64,000 bases of DNA from Prorocentrum cordatum (GCA_963575745.1 CAUYUJ010017779.1:91001-155000); one strand, 5' to 3'; shown: positions 45,501 to 54,433, counted from the first letter of the stretch. The notes: generated by a model not told the origin, from the letters alone. Made by a program: numbers and translations.

Positions 45501-48500
45501 TCAAAGGGGTTTGATGTCCTAAGCAGAAGGGAGCCTTGTCTGCGGTGTGGGCCAATGCTGTTCCCCTACCTGCTGCACATGCTAGCCTAACATATGACGC
45601 ACGGGCGACTGCCTGGCTTGCCCCCGCCCCGAGGGCACGCCGCCACGCATGGCATTGCTGCCCCAGGTTCGTCTCTGGGACGGGATGGACCCCGTGGGCC
45701 TGGAGGTTCCAGGCAGGCTGAGGGAGCACAGCGCTGCACGAATTAATGCCAGTCCAGACGTGTGCGGGGAGCCTCGGGCAGACAGCACGTGCCTTACTTT
45801 TGGACTCCCCGCGCTGTCTGTTTCCCTTCAGGCCCCTGAGGACCGCCCTGTGTTACTGAGTTTTGGTGATGCGCCTGGTCCGTGGGGGCCTGATTCCTTT
45901 TTGGGCGGTAGTTGTCTGCGTAGCTCGATCCCCGAAGTGGCGAGAGCTGGGTGGGCTGCTGTGCAACTGTGCCCAGCCCCGCCCTCCATCAGAGCTTTCT
46001 ACAGAGGTCTTCCAGGCCCCCGACAGACCATCCGACGCGCCGAGTGATTGGCTGTGCTCCGTGCGCGCGCGGCTAATCCATTCACGTCTCGCTCTGATCT
46101 GACCTGCAGGCTGTCGTTCGCGCAGGAAATTCGCGGGGTCCTGGGCTAGCGCCTGGCACGGCTAAGCACGCAGGGATTTGGAGGCAGGCGTTCTCGATCC
46201 CTGGCGCGTTGCAGCCTCGCTCCAGATGGTGCCCCGCCCCACGCGAGTCTTGATGGAGCTGTTGGGCGGGGCTTGCGTTCACGATAGTGGGCGTGAGATG
46301 TGCGGGCCGACTCGTTCGCCAAAACCGGTGCCTCCCAGCATTACGTGTCCGGTGGTTCTGCGAAGGCGATGGTTCGAGAGCCCAGTTACCCTCGCCCCAC
46401 GTCGCAGTTTCTCTCTCTCTCTCTCTCTCGGGCGCCCCAGCGGCTGCTTGAGGCGCAGGGGTGGACGGCGGTGGGTCCCGATTTCGCTCCCAGCCTCCAC
46501 GCGGCCCCCGCCCCCACTGGCCGTCGCCGCCCACTATGTGTGGTACTCCGCTGCCCTGGCTGAGGTGAGTGGGGGTGCCAGGATTGCGGGCGGTTTGCCC
46601 ATGATTTGCTCCTCGCTTAGGGCCCTCGTGTGCCATGAGGATACCCGCCAGTGCCTGCCCCCCCCCGATCCAGCGACATGTGCGTGATCGTTGGGTTCTT
46701 TCCTTCCGCGTGTCGTTTTCGGTCGTTCGCTCTGAGGCCGTGGGAGTCGCTCTGGAAGCGGCCGGCAGGGCCAAGGAGGAGGTGGCTCAAGGCTGGCGGC
46801 GGAGGTAGGTGGCACGGCCACTCCCGACGGCGCGCTTGCGCCCGCGTCTTCTCGGCCGCCCGATCCTTTTCCAGGCCCTCGGGCATGATGTCACTTCGGT
46901 CGGACCTGCGCACTACTGTAGGCGCTGCGGTGTTCACGGCGCGCTCGATAGCACGCGCCATCTTCGCGTTGCGCGCGGAGGGCCTTCCGTTGTTCCCAGC
47001 ACCCTGGCCAACCAGAGGGGGGAGGCCGGGCGAATTGAGCGGGGGGGGGCACCCTGGGGCGGGCGAGAAGATCGCGGTGGCCGAGTCGCGTTCAGACAAT
47101 GGGGCTTCCGCCTCGAGCCGCCGCGGCCCCGCCGGCGCCTCTCCCCCGTGGCCATTCTGGCCAGTCCGAGTGCGAGGGTGCGAAGGTCCCTCGCGCGATC
47201 CCCGGGCTCGCGCGAAGGTTGCCCTTGTGCCGCCGCGGGGGTTGGTTGTGGGTTGGGGGTCGCGGCGCCGCCCGGATAGCCGCGTTCCCCCCTCTCCTCC
47301 CCCCCCGCCGCCGCCCCTGCTCCTGGTCTGTGCCGGGCGGGCCTGGTGCCCCATGGCAAGCTCAGGCTCAGGGCTGGGTGCCCCTCCTCGTTTTGAGGGG
47401 ATGGCGTGCGGAATAAGAGTTACGTTGCCCCTGGCTCACGGGGTGTGAGCCCATCAGCAGAACGGCGCGCAGACTGCTGCAATGCCGAGTCCGACCGACC
47501 GTGCGGCCCCGCCAGTGGTGACGCACGGGGGCTCTCGGCGGCGGCGTCGCCTGTCGTCGCCCGCCACGCCGCCCGCATACGCCGACTCCTTCGGCGGCGC
47601 GGCCGCTCTCGGCCACCAGACGGGGCCCCTTGACACTGGACCATCGCCTCGGGGCTTGCCCCTTGGTGGTGGCGCGATGGTCGTGTCCTCCTCTCCTCTC
47701 CTCACCTCTCCTCTCCTCTCCTCTCCTCCTCCTCCTCCTCCTCCTCCTCCTTGTCGTCCTCCTCCTTGTCGTCCTCCTCCTCATTGTCCTCCTCCGCCTC
47801 CTCCTCTTCCTCCTCCTTCTCCTCTTCCTCCTCCTCCTCCTCCTCCTCCTCCTCCTCCTCCTCCTCCTCCTCCTCCTCCTCCTCCTCCCCCCTCCTCGTC
47901 TTCGCGCGCCCCGTGGCTTTATCGGGGGCTCCACCAAGAAAGCCAAAACGACGGTGTCCGCATGCGTTTCCCCCTCGCAGCACAGCGCCATTTTGCCCCA
48001 TGGGAGTTCAACCGAATGCCCACGAGGCGGCGTCAGAATGCGGTTCTCACACCCAGCAGAGCGCCCCGTGGCCATATAGGGAATTCCACCAAAGGGCTCA
48101 GTGGCAGTGCCCGCATGCGTTTCCCACGCCCAGCACAGCGCTTCGTGGCCCCATTGGGAGCTCCACCGAAGGCATTAGTTGCGGTATCCGCCTGCGGTTC
48201 CGCCGCCCCGTTCGGCGTTTCGTGGCCTCGTGGCCCCATGTGGGGTTCCAGCGAGTCAGTGGCGGTTTCCGCATGCCGTTCCCCCACCGAAGGTCCCAAT
48301 TGCGGCGTCCACATGCGCATCCCCCACCCAGTGCAAAACTCCGTGGCCCAATCGGGAGCTTCACAGAAGACCCCAGTGGCGGTGTCCGCATGGGGCGCCC
48401 CTACAGTACAGCGATTCGTTGACCCATCGGGGGCTCCACCGACGGCCCCAATAGTGGTGTCCGCATGCGTCTCCCGCACCCAATGCAGCGATTCGTGGCC

Positions 48501-51500
48501 ACATAGGGAGCTCCACTGATAACCCCAATGTCGGTGTCCGCATGTGCTTCCCCCGCACAATACAGCGATTCGTGGCCCCATGGAGAACTCCGCCGAAAGC
48601 CCCGGTGGCGGTGTTTGCACGCGGGCCCCCCGCCCATTGCAACGCTTCGTGGTCTCACGGGAGTTCCACCGAAGGCCTATTGTGGTGGTGTCCGCAGACC
48701 GTTCCCCAGCCCATTGCAGCGCTTCGTGGCTCCATGCTGGGCTTCACCGAAGGCCTCAGTGGCGGCGTTCGCATGAGGTCCGCCCGCCCCGTTCAGCGCT
48801 TCGTGGCCACATAGTGAGTTCCTTCTCCCGCACAGCACAGCGCTTCGTGGCCCCATTGGGAGTTGCACCGAAGGCCCCAGTTGAGGTGTTCGTGAGCCCC
48901 ACCGATGGCCTCAGTGGTGGTTTCCGCGTGCTGTTCCCCCACACATTACAGCGCTTCGCCGCTCCATACGAAGCTCCACCGACTGCTTCAGTCGCGGTGT
49001 TCGCACGTGTCCCCCCCATTCACCACAGTGTTTCGTGGCTCCCGAGGTAGCTCCACCGATCGCCCCAGTGGCGGTGTTCGCATGCGTTTCCCGCACCCAA
49101 TAAAAGTGTTGGTGGCCCCATGGGGAGTTCCACCGAAGGACCCAATGCCGATGTTCGTATGCGTCTCCCCCACTCAGTACGCCGCTTCGACGTGAACAGG
49201 GAGAGGGGAGATGGAGTTGGGAAGGACGTGGAGACAAAACGACCGCGCACGGGGCCCAGGCCAAACAATCAAAATCCCCGCTCGCCCGCGTCAGTTTCCC
49301 CCCCACGTCCACGCCGCAGTCCTCATGTTGGCCCCCTTCCTTGTCTCACTTGCCTCGCGATTGTCGCAGTTGCATATGGCTGGGTCCTTCGACAAGCAAA
49401 GTTTCATCGCGTGCCCCGTTTTTGCCAATCACAATCTGACATTCGCGAGCGAATGAGGACAATCGGACCTTCGACAAGGTGCTCGGGCTGCCTCGGATGT
49501 CTCGGCGGCGCGCGCTGCAGGGGGGGTCTGGAGGAGGGGGAGGTACCGATGCACCCGCTCGTCCTGGAAGGTCTTCGCCACCACGGCTGGACTGTTTTCC
49601 GAACAGTTTGGTCAGAACGCATCCCTGGAGAGGTCCAGGGAGTAGCGGTAGCGGCATTTGCTTTTTCACGCCAGGTGGGGGTCAGAGGAGGACGCAGTAC
49701 CGATGCCGCCACCTTCGCCTCGTGTTCGCCTTCTTGGGCCTAGTGGGAGGCCATCGTCGTTACGGCTACATTATCGTAGGTATTCTGGTCAGAGCGCGCC
49801 CCAAGAGACGTGCGCGGAGTAGCGGTATCAACAAGGTGTCTCGGTATTAAATCCCCGGTATGTTTTGATACATCCAAACTTTGGCGTAGGTATATCGTAG
49901 ATCCGTGGACGAGCAGCGGCCCATCCGGCATTAGCCTGTCCAGTTCGTCCGAGCCCCGCTGAATCTGCTCTGATCCAGCGCTTTCCCAGCCTTGATTTGG
50001 GTTGATGTGGCTTACTGTGTGCGTGCGTGTTTTCTCGAGTCGCGCCTGGCAGATAGCTAGCAGCCCCTAGCCGTTCGTAGGAAGCCATCCCAGAAGTTGC
50101 CTTTGAAGCTCTCAAGGTGCTCGGGCGCCCTAGGATGTCTCGGCGGCGCGCGCTTCAAGGGGGGCCACTTCTTCGCAATCTCGGGGCCACGACGCTGCAG
50201 TGAGGAACTGCTCGGTTTCGGAAGGCAGGGCGACGAGATCCATACAGATCCTGGGCCCAGGATCGGTACGATCGAAATGGATGCGGAAAGAATGGGCACG
50301 ACGACTAGCAGCAGTCCCTGTCCGTTTTGAGCAGGGTTCGCTGCGCGTTCCGTCGCGGGCGCTGTCCACTTGAGACAAAGAGGCCGCCTGCCCAACGGTG
50401 GCGCCTTCCGGTTTTCAACATTATGTGCCGCTGGGCATGCTCACCAATTTTTTCCGTACCATTTTCCTACGTCCAAGCCGGATTGGTGGTTACATTTCTT
50501 TGGCTTGGTATTGGGCGCACACATCTCACAATTTTTTCCCTTCACAGGATCAAACAGCATCATATTGGCCGTCTACCATTCAAGTGCATTCGTATTGCAC
50601 GTGTATGTTTGATCATAGTTTACTTAGAACCGTTCGCCTGCAGATGCAACGCTAGATCGGACGGGGCTAGGACGAGGACAAGTCCTTCCTTGAGCTGTCC
50701 GGAACGCTTTCAGAGCGCTCCCGAACGCTCCGAGGAGGCCGCGGCGCCCGAGGCATCCCCCAGAGCCGTCGGACTCAGAGATTCTCGAGTCATCCTCACC
50801 CGACTGTATCCTCGTCTTGGATTCGTCCCAACTAAATGTTGGTCGATTGTTCCCCACCCAAGTGTATCCTCGTCTTGGCTTCGTGCTGATAAGCTCGGAT
50901 TAGCAGCCCCCCGCCCCCCCCCCCAGCCCTCGTTCCGCCCCCGGCGCGCGCCGCGGCCTCTCCTCGCGAAGTTCGACGAGGCCTTCCCGCAGAGCCCGCT
51001 GCACGAGGAGGCCTTCGAGAAGCTCTGCGGGCTGGCGGGCCCGGTGGGCGATCTGCTCGTCGGGGAAGTCAGCGTCAAGGCTCGGGTGCTGCCAGAAGTG
51101 CCCCTGGCCCAAGGTGCCCCCCAGGATCTCCAAGGGGGCCCCCACGGCCTCCAGAGCACGCCCATCACAAGGCCCGGAGGGCTCCGGGGGCTCCAAAGTA
51201 GAGCGAAGAGCTGGGGGCACCTGGGGCACCTCTGGCAGCCCCCGAGAGGACGACGGAGACGAAGACAACTCGGACCTTGCCAGCAGGTACAGGCTGGTGT
51301 CGGCCGACTTCCCCGCCTACCTGCTGTTCAGGGGCGCCGGCGAGCCCCGAGGATGAAAAGAGAGCACTCACATATGTTGAACTTGTCGGATCTCCGCGCG
51401 GCTTGCTTGGATCGGCGCTGGGCCCCCCCTGGCGGCGCCTCCGTCGCCGCCGCTGGCGCGCGCCGCGCGCCAGGGAGGAGGGCACAGCGCCGATCCAATG

Positions 51501-53425
51501 AGTCCGCGCCGAGATCCGACAGTTCATGGTGATGCAGTTTTTCTTCCTCTGGAGCCACCGGTGGAATTTGGGGACTTTCCAGACCCGCGCTCCAGGCGGC
51601 CCCACGACTGGGACGAAGAGGAGGACGGTGAGTGGGAGCCGCCAATGCTCAAGGAGCCGACCGCGGACACGCTTGCCGTGTGGCTCCGGAAGAACGGCGT
51701 GAAGATGCCCGCGGTCGGAATCATACCGGAGTTGGACGAGGTTGTGAAGAAGTATTTCAGGGGGGGGGTCCAGGACTGGAGGAGAGAAACATTTGCATTA
51801 ACGTCACACATGGCTCAATTGCCAATTCTTCGAGCGCTCTTTGAATTTTTGGGGCCAAGATCCTTTCACTTCCAATTGTTCTATCCTGGGCCTCTTCCTG
51901 GCCACTAGGGGGCCAGGAACAGGTACAAACGAGCAGGATTATCACCGCCCACCAAACCACCCCAACCCAACCCGAAGGTCCCGATTTGCCCTCCATTTCC
52001 AGTGGGGGGGGGTCGGGGAACATCGGAAAAAAACATGTGTGGAACCCTTACCCCCCCCAACCCGAAATTCGGGTCTTCGGGTTGGGTTGGGGTGGTCTGG
52101 TAGGTAGTCAGATTAAACACGAGCACGACTAGACGTGAACGACGTGTAACCTTCGGAGCTCCGCGCGGGCTTCTCGGCTCCGCGCGGGGCCCCCCCTGGC
52201 TCCGCGTCTGGCGCCGCGCGTGGCGCGCTGCGCGCGCCGTGGACGGGGGCACGGCGCCGACCCGGGGACTCCGCGCGGACCTCGCGAGGCGGGTACTCCC
52301 TCTTCCTCCTGCTCCTCCTCCTCCTCCTCCTCCTCCTCCTCCTCCTCCCCCTCCTCCTCCTCCTCCTTCTCCTCCTCATGCTCCTCCTCCTCCTCCTCCT
52401 CCTTCTCCTCCTCCTCCAGGGAGGCCGGGCCGCCGGACCGCTCGCCGCGGCCAGGTTTTTAAGTCGGGCGCATCCCTCTGCAGGAGGGATATTCAAGAAC
52501 AGTCCAGATTTCGTAATAAAAGGGAGGGGGTCTGGACCCTCCAAGACAAGCCATCTCAGACCTCCCCCGTGGGAGAGCCCTCCAGGCCATCGTCCCCGGA
52601 CCACCCCAGGCCCTCCAAGATAGCCCGGAAGAGACCCCCCCCCGAAGTGAGACCCCCCTCCATTTATTACGAAATCTGGAGTATTGAGTCGGGAGTGTCC
52701 CTCCACAGGAGGAACGTTTTCAAACATACAGTCAACCCGCATAGGAAGGATGGACAACCTTCCCAAGGGTACCCTTGCATCCCTGCCTCCTCGGTCCATC
52801 CTCGGCCACTTCCGTTGGCCACGCCCCCGTCGGGAAGCTTCGAAATGGGTTCCCAAGGCCCTTGCATCCTTATCGCGCATCCTTACTGTCCGGGTTATTT
52901 GTAGTCGAGACATAGTCTGGGGATGAATTTTCCGTGTTCCGTGTATTTGTTTACCATGTTGGAGTATTTGTTTGAATATTTTTATTGTTCGTCCAAAATT
53001 TCCCTGTAGGAGGACATGCCCGACTTATGGCTTGCATTATTCTGAGGACTCGCTCCTGGCGGAGGCTGGACGGATAGCCGAGGAGCAGTACCCCCACGAC
53101 AAGAAGACTTTGGTGTACCTCAAGATCATGCAGAGGTTGAAGGAGACCGGCCTCGATTACGTCCAGAAAGAGCTCAACCGGGTCTTGCGCATAGTAGAGA
53201 CAGGTACGATTAGCCCGAAGAAGGAGCAGGATCGGACTGGGTTAGGGCGAGGATAAATCGGTTCAAGAGCGTTCTGGAAGGCCACGGTGCCCAATACATC
53301 TTTCAGAGCCGCCGGAACTCAGAGATTCTCGAGTCATCCTCACCCGATGTTCTCCTCGTCCTGGTTTCGTCTCACAGGAGCTCAAGGAGAAGATCAAGAT
53401 CCTGAAGTCTCTCGCCCAGAACTGA
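35665..53425 (+). CDS. ERp29-like endoplasmic reticulum chaperone, seven exons
   Basis: Exons 35665-35781, 49458-49478, 50927-51079, 51249-about 51347, about 51555-51773, 53047-53229 and 53378-53425 join in phase 0 into about 279 residues. Exon 1 starts at ATG with a signal peptide (basic LPRR, then LLAQMLCLAPLAALPPAAAA). Next come ALALDNRTFDK and PLLAKFDEAFPQS, matching the redox-inactive thioredoxin fold of ERp29 (no CxxC). FPAYLLFRG, TADTLAVWLRKNGVKMP and LDEVVKKYF complete that domain. The last two exons (EEQYPHDKK, YLKIMQRLKETG, ELKEKIKILKSL) match the helical C-terminal domain. Known role: folding and secretion helper in the ER lumen. Odd points: an inserted acidic segment RRPHDWDEEEDGEWEPP like a calreticulin/calnexin P-domain repeat, no KDEL-type ending, GA-AG introns 1, 5 and 6, and a GC-AG intron 3. 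The exon 2 end and the exon 4/5 junction are uncertain by several codons. Confidence 0.8.
35823..35986. mobile_element. family O element in ERp29-like intron 1
   Basis: Ends TGGCAAGTGTGCTTGCATGG and CCATGCAAGAACATTTCCCAG; AATCT on both sides (35819-35823, 35987-35991). Second copy at 58705-58869. Confidence 0.75.
36422..36765. repeat. (GTC)n degenerate microsatellite
   Basis: CGTCGTCGT units with interruptions; another short block at 36860-36915. Confidence 0.85.
37435..37455 (+). other. dinoflagellate spliced-leader relic
   Basis: Matches the leader CCGTAGCCATTTTGGCTC...AAG at 20 of 21 positions (only C to T at position 17, the same change as at 2584-2604). A pyrimidine tract of more than 100 bases (37325-37434) precedes it. 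LINE first-ORF remnants begin about 180 bases downstream. Because GT follows directly, a decayed spliced-leader RNA gene is an alternative reading. Confidence 0.85.
37632..38747 (+). pseudogene. LINE ORF1-like remnant
   Basis: Frameshifted segments: SCTGCVHEPTDTSWFNGPAK (a CxxC pair), then AELKKEVAAARA, a coiled-coil-like ARQVLQQAAQDEATAEQQVI, and finally LRERLERHLSSVARVTKKPK. At least two frameshifts and two stops interrupt it. The order and helical character fit the first ORF of dinoflagellate non-LTR elements from memory. The endonuclease remnant follows within 300 bases on the same strand. Inactive. Confidence 0.6.
39021..39700 (+). pseudogene. LINE endonuclease (EEP) remnant
   Basis: One frame interrupted by stops at 39408 and 39490 retains AQVVIVHELRAL (the usual QE... 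strand with its Glu), ATGGVAVLT, and MPWIVGGDWGMD at 39555-39590. The last is the GDFN motif of exonuclease-endonuclease-phosphatase nucleases with the catalytic Asn replaced by Gly. This domain nicks target DNA to prime LINE reverse transcription. Stops and the changed motif make it nonfunctional. Confidence 0.7.
40236..41380 (+). repeat. GTGAGTA 7-mer satellite, first block
   Basis: About 160 degenerate 7-mers (GTGAGTA, GCGAGTA, GGGAGTA, GTGGGTA). Minus-strand frames reading Leu-Leu-Thr-Thr-His-Tyr-Ser are the repeat. Confidence 0.95.
41391..41420 (+). repeat. telomere-like motif
   Basis: GGGTTAGGCTTAGGGCTTGG and GGTTAGG, degenerate relatives of the TTTAGGG telomeric unit, closing the first satellite block; repeated at 43424-43453. 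Confidence 0.5.
41890..43412 (+). repeat. GTGAGTA 7-mer satellite, second block
   Basis: Same 7-mer array, with segment 41900-42280 repeated at about 42290-42650 as a higher-order duplication. Confidence 0.95.
43890..45151 (+). pseudogene. LINE reverse transcriptase remnant
   Basis: Fragments in order: YLKPLQSPAEFAGLVRKIGH, then after a frameshift near 44040 a long open frame with CVAHRGMLAGCNHAGG (the RGxxxG motif region), then ALVDHVSVLI where the YxDD catalytic motif should stand. A further shift near 44820 leads to DLAGGRAVRTREEKRMQ and AAGRRRAAIWRAGALPAAGH, typical of the region after the reverse transcriptase in dinoflagellate LINEs. The catalytic aspartates are lost (VDHV). Confidence 0.7.
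45152..45859 (+). pseudogene. LINE interdomain remnant
   Basis: Broken frames between the reverse transcriptase and RNase H remnants (for example PQHVIRLALIEGIQRRQH). No separate gene seen. Confidence 0.4.
45860..46055 (+). pseudogene. LINE RNase H remnant
   Basis: One frame gives SFLGGSCLRSSIPEVARAGW and RGLPGPRQTIRRAE. The usual TDGS...RAGW...Q(T)xxRAE pattern of RNase H is visible, but the first catalytic Asp is replaced (LGGS), and a stop follows the RAE Glu. Confidence 0.65.
46056..46829 (+). pseudogene. LINE 3' interdomain remnant, unresolved
   Basis: Decayed sequence with a CT dinucleotide run at 46408-46430. No intact frame. Confidence 0.3.
46830..47080 (+). pseudogene. LINE C-terminal CxxC remnant
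   Basis: GHDVTSVGPAHYCRRCGVHG followed by RIERGGAPWGG. A late CxxCG motif and a basic RxxRGxxP ending are, from memory, usual at the C terminus of dinoflagellate LINE proteins. This marks the approximate 3' end of the element. Confidence 0.5.
47081..47689. other. GC-rich flank of the LINE relic
   Basis: Open in several frames through high GC; no recognisable product. Confidence 0.3.
47690..47890. repeat. (CTC)n microsatellite
   Basis: CTC trinucleotides with occasional GTC. Confidence 0.9.
47930..49190. repeat. tandem minisatellite, unit about 77 bp
   Basis: About sixteen degenerate units: GGTGTCCGCATGCG, CAGCGCTTCGTGGCCCCAT, GGGAGCTCCACCGAAGG. Related to the array at 34803-35330. Several frames stay open through the array. 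Confidence 0.85.
50268..50475. mobile_element. family F element in intron 2
   Basis: Diverged copy: GAAATGGATGCGGAAAGAAT, AGGCCGCCTGCCCAACGGTG, TTTCCGTACCATTTTCCTAC. Confidence 0.65.
50655..50838 (+). mobile_element. family H element in intron 2
   Basis: GATCGGACGGGGCTAGGACG at left and TCAGAGATTCTCGAGTCATC toward the right, near-identical to intron 6. Confidence 0.65.
51080..51248 (+). mobile_element. ERp29-like intron 3 that is itself a TIR element
   Basis: The 169-bp GC-AG intron begins GCTCGGGTGCTGCCAGAAGT and ends GGTGCCCC-like inverted sequence (GGGGCACCTCTGGCAGCCCC then CGAGAG). The two ends are inverted copies over about 24 bases with three mismatches. Confidence 0.7.
51379..51525. 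mobile_element. family G element in intron 4
   Basis: Ends GAACTTGTCGGATCTCCGCG and CGCGCCGAGATCCGACAGTTC are inverted copies. Most of the intron between exons 4 and 5 is this element. Confidence 0.8.
51797..52149. mobile_element. family M element in intron 5, interrupted
   Basis: TTTGAATTTTTGGGGCCAAG, CCTGGCCACTAGGGGGCCAG and GTGAACGACGTGT are shared with 56046-56363. A separate TIR element sits inside at 51952-52100. Confidence 0.65.
51952..52100. mobile_element. single-copy TIR element nested in family M
   Basis: Ends CCAAACCACCCCAACCCAAC and GTTGGGTTGGGGTGGTCTGG are inverted copies of about 35 bp with three mismatches near the tips. Confidence 0.8.
52150..52289. mobile_element. family G element in intron 5
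   Basis: GGAGCTCCGCGCGGGCTTCT at left, GGGGACTCCGCGCGGACCT at right, with CTGGCGCCGCGCGTGGCGCG between. Confidence 0.65.
52305..52420. repeat. (CTC)n microsatellite in intron 5
   Basis: CTC trinucleotides. Confidence 0.9.
52503..52683. mobile_element. family A element in intron 5
   Basis: TCCAGATTTCGTAATAAAAG at left, ATTACGAAATCTGGAGTA at right. The left three bases are altered; it is inserted next to a family B left-end fragment (52460-52502). Confidence 0.8.
52686..53026. mobile_element. family B element in intron 5, carrying nested family C
   Basis: GAGTCGGGAGTGTCCCTCCA at left and CCCTGTAGGAGGACATGCCC then GACTT at right; the AT-rich core resumes after the family C insertion. Confidence 0.75.
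52734..52896. mobile_element. family C element nested in family B
   Basis: AACCCGCATAGGAAGGATG and CATCCTTACTGTCCGGGTT ends; interior GGGTACCCTTGCATCCCTGC matches 62995-63153. Confidence 0.8.
53230..53377 (+). mobile_element. ERp29-like intron 6, a family H element
   Basis: The GA-AG intron (GAGCAG|GATCGG...CTCACAG|GAG) is the family H sequence from end to end; CAGGA spans both junctions. Confidence 0.75.
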
Positions 53426-54199
53426 CGGGCTGAGTCTCGGCCAGGGGTTTCTCTGGCCTCCGTGCTGCCAGGTATCGAGCGCCAGCAGCTGAGTCTCGGC
53501 CAGGGGGTTCTCCGCCCTCCGCGCTGCCAAGTATCGAGCGCCAGCAGTGCAGGCAGCGGCCGTGGCCAGGCCCACGACAGCGGGTCTCGTCCCTGCCCTC
53601 GTCGTCCCTGCTCTGCTGCAGCCTGCACTTCCTCGCCAGTCTGCCCTTCGGTCTCCTCCGCCCTCTCCTCGCCGTCCTCGCTGCCTCCTCGCCGTCCTCA
53701 CTTCCTCCGCCGCCCAAAACGCTGCTCGGCCCTGCAGGTGGCTGGATCCAGCAGCTCGGCAGTCGGCTGGGTCCAGCAGATCGCCTCCCCCCCTGTGGTA
53801 CTGGCGGTCCTCGCCCTCCTGCTCGTCCTCCTGGTCGTTTCCATGACGCCCGTCTCCTTCTCCTCTTCCTCGACCTCCTCGTCGACCTCGTCCTCGTCCT
53901 GGTCGGCCTTGTCCCAGTCGACTCACTTTCCTCTCCCTCGGCCTCCTCGCCGACCTCGTCCTCGTCTTCCCTCTCACCCCCCCCTCGTCGCCTCACCGTC
54001 TGGCCCACCAGGAGAGTCAGGCCCACTCGACCCCTTGCAGCGAAGCCGACGCGAACTCGCTGGCTCGTGCAGCCAGGCAGGCCATCGCAGTGCCCCGCGG
54101 CGGGGCTCGTCGCAGGAGGCAGCGTCGGCGACAGGGCGGGGGAGGCGGCGCGACCCGCCCCCCCCTCGTGACGCTGCAGCTTCCTCCTCGCCGGTCTCC
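53426..54199. other. 3' flank of ERp29-like gene, no gene seen
   Basis: Contains a 74-bp tandem duplication (CTGAGTCTCGGCCAGGGG...TATCGAGCGCCAGCAG, 53429 and 53488) and CTCGTC trinucleotides at 53860-53990. Confidence 0.45.
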
Positions 54200-54379
54200 T
54201 GCAGTGGGGGCCCATGCCAAGAGGCACCCTGCTCGCCTCCAGGGTGCACTGGGTTTCTTGGGTTTCGATGGCTTTGCCATGGAAGGCGTGACGTGCCCAC
54301 ACTAAAAATCCATGGACGTCCTGGGGTCTCAGGGTTGGGTTTCTTGTGGAAGGTGTCTTGTGGACTGGCCTCCACTGCA
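54200..54379. mobile_element. family E element
   Basis: TGCAGTGGGGGCCCATGCCA and ACTGGCCTCCACTGCA ends; the best-preserved copy. It lies 54 bases upstream of the exon at 54434. Confidence 0.8.
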
Positions 54380-54433
54380 CTCACTTTTTGGGGTCCTCCG
54401 CGCCTGCGCCGCAGCCGGGGGGCGACGCGCAAG

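Larger units (their letters stand above)
49479..50926 (+). other. ERp29-like intron 2, composite of elements
   Basis: From AAG|GTGCTC to CCCCCAG. Contains a segment repeated at 49478 and 50117 (AAGGTGCTCGGGC...GATGTCTCGGCGGCGCGCG). Also holds two copies of a 100-bp sequence shared with 58150-58270, a family F element and a family H element. Confidence 0.55.

Noticed and set aside
47146-47166. CCGTGGCCATTCTGGC resembling the spliced leader
   Set aside because: The match fails completely in the last five bases; probably chance near the LINE end.
47482-48519. 345-residue plus-strand frame over the 77-bp minisatellite
   Set aside because: Several frames and both strands are equally open; no start context or domain.
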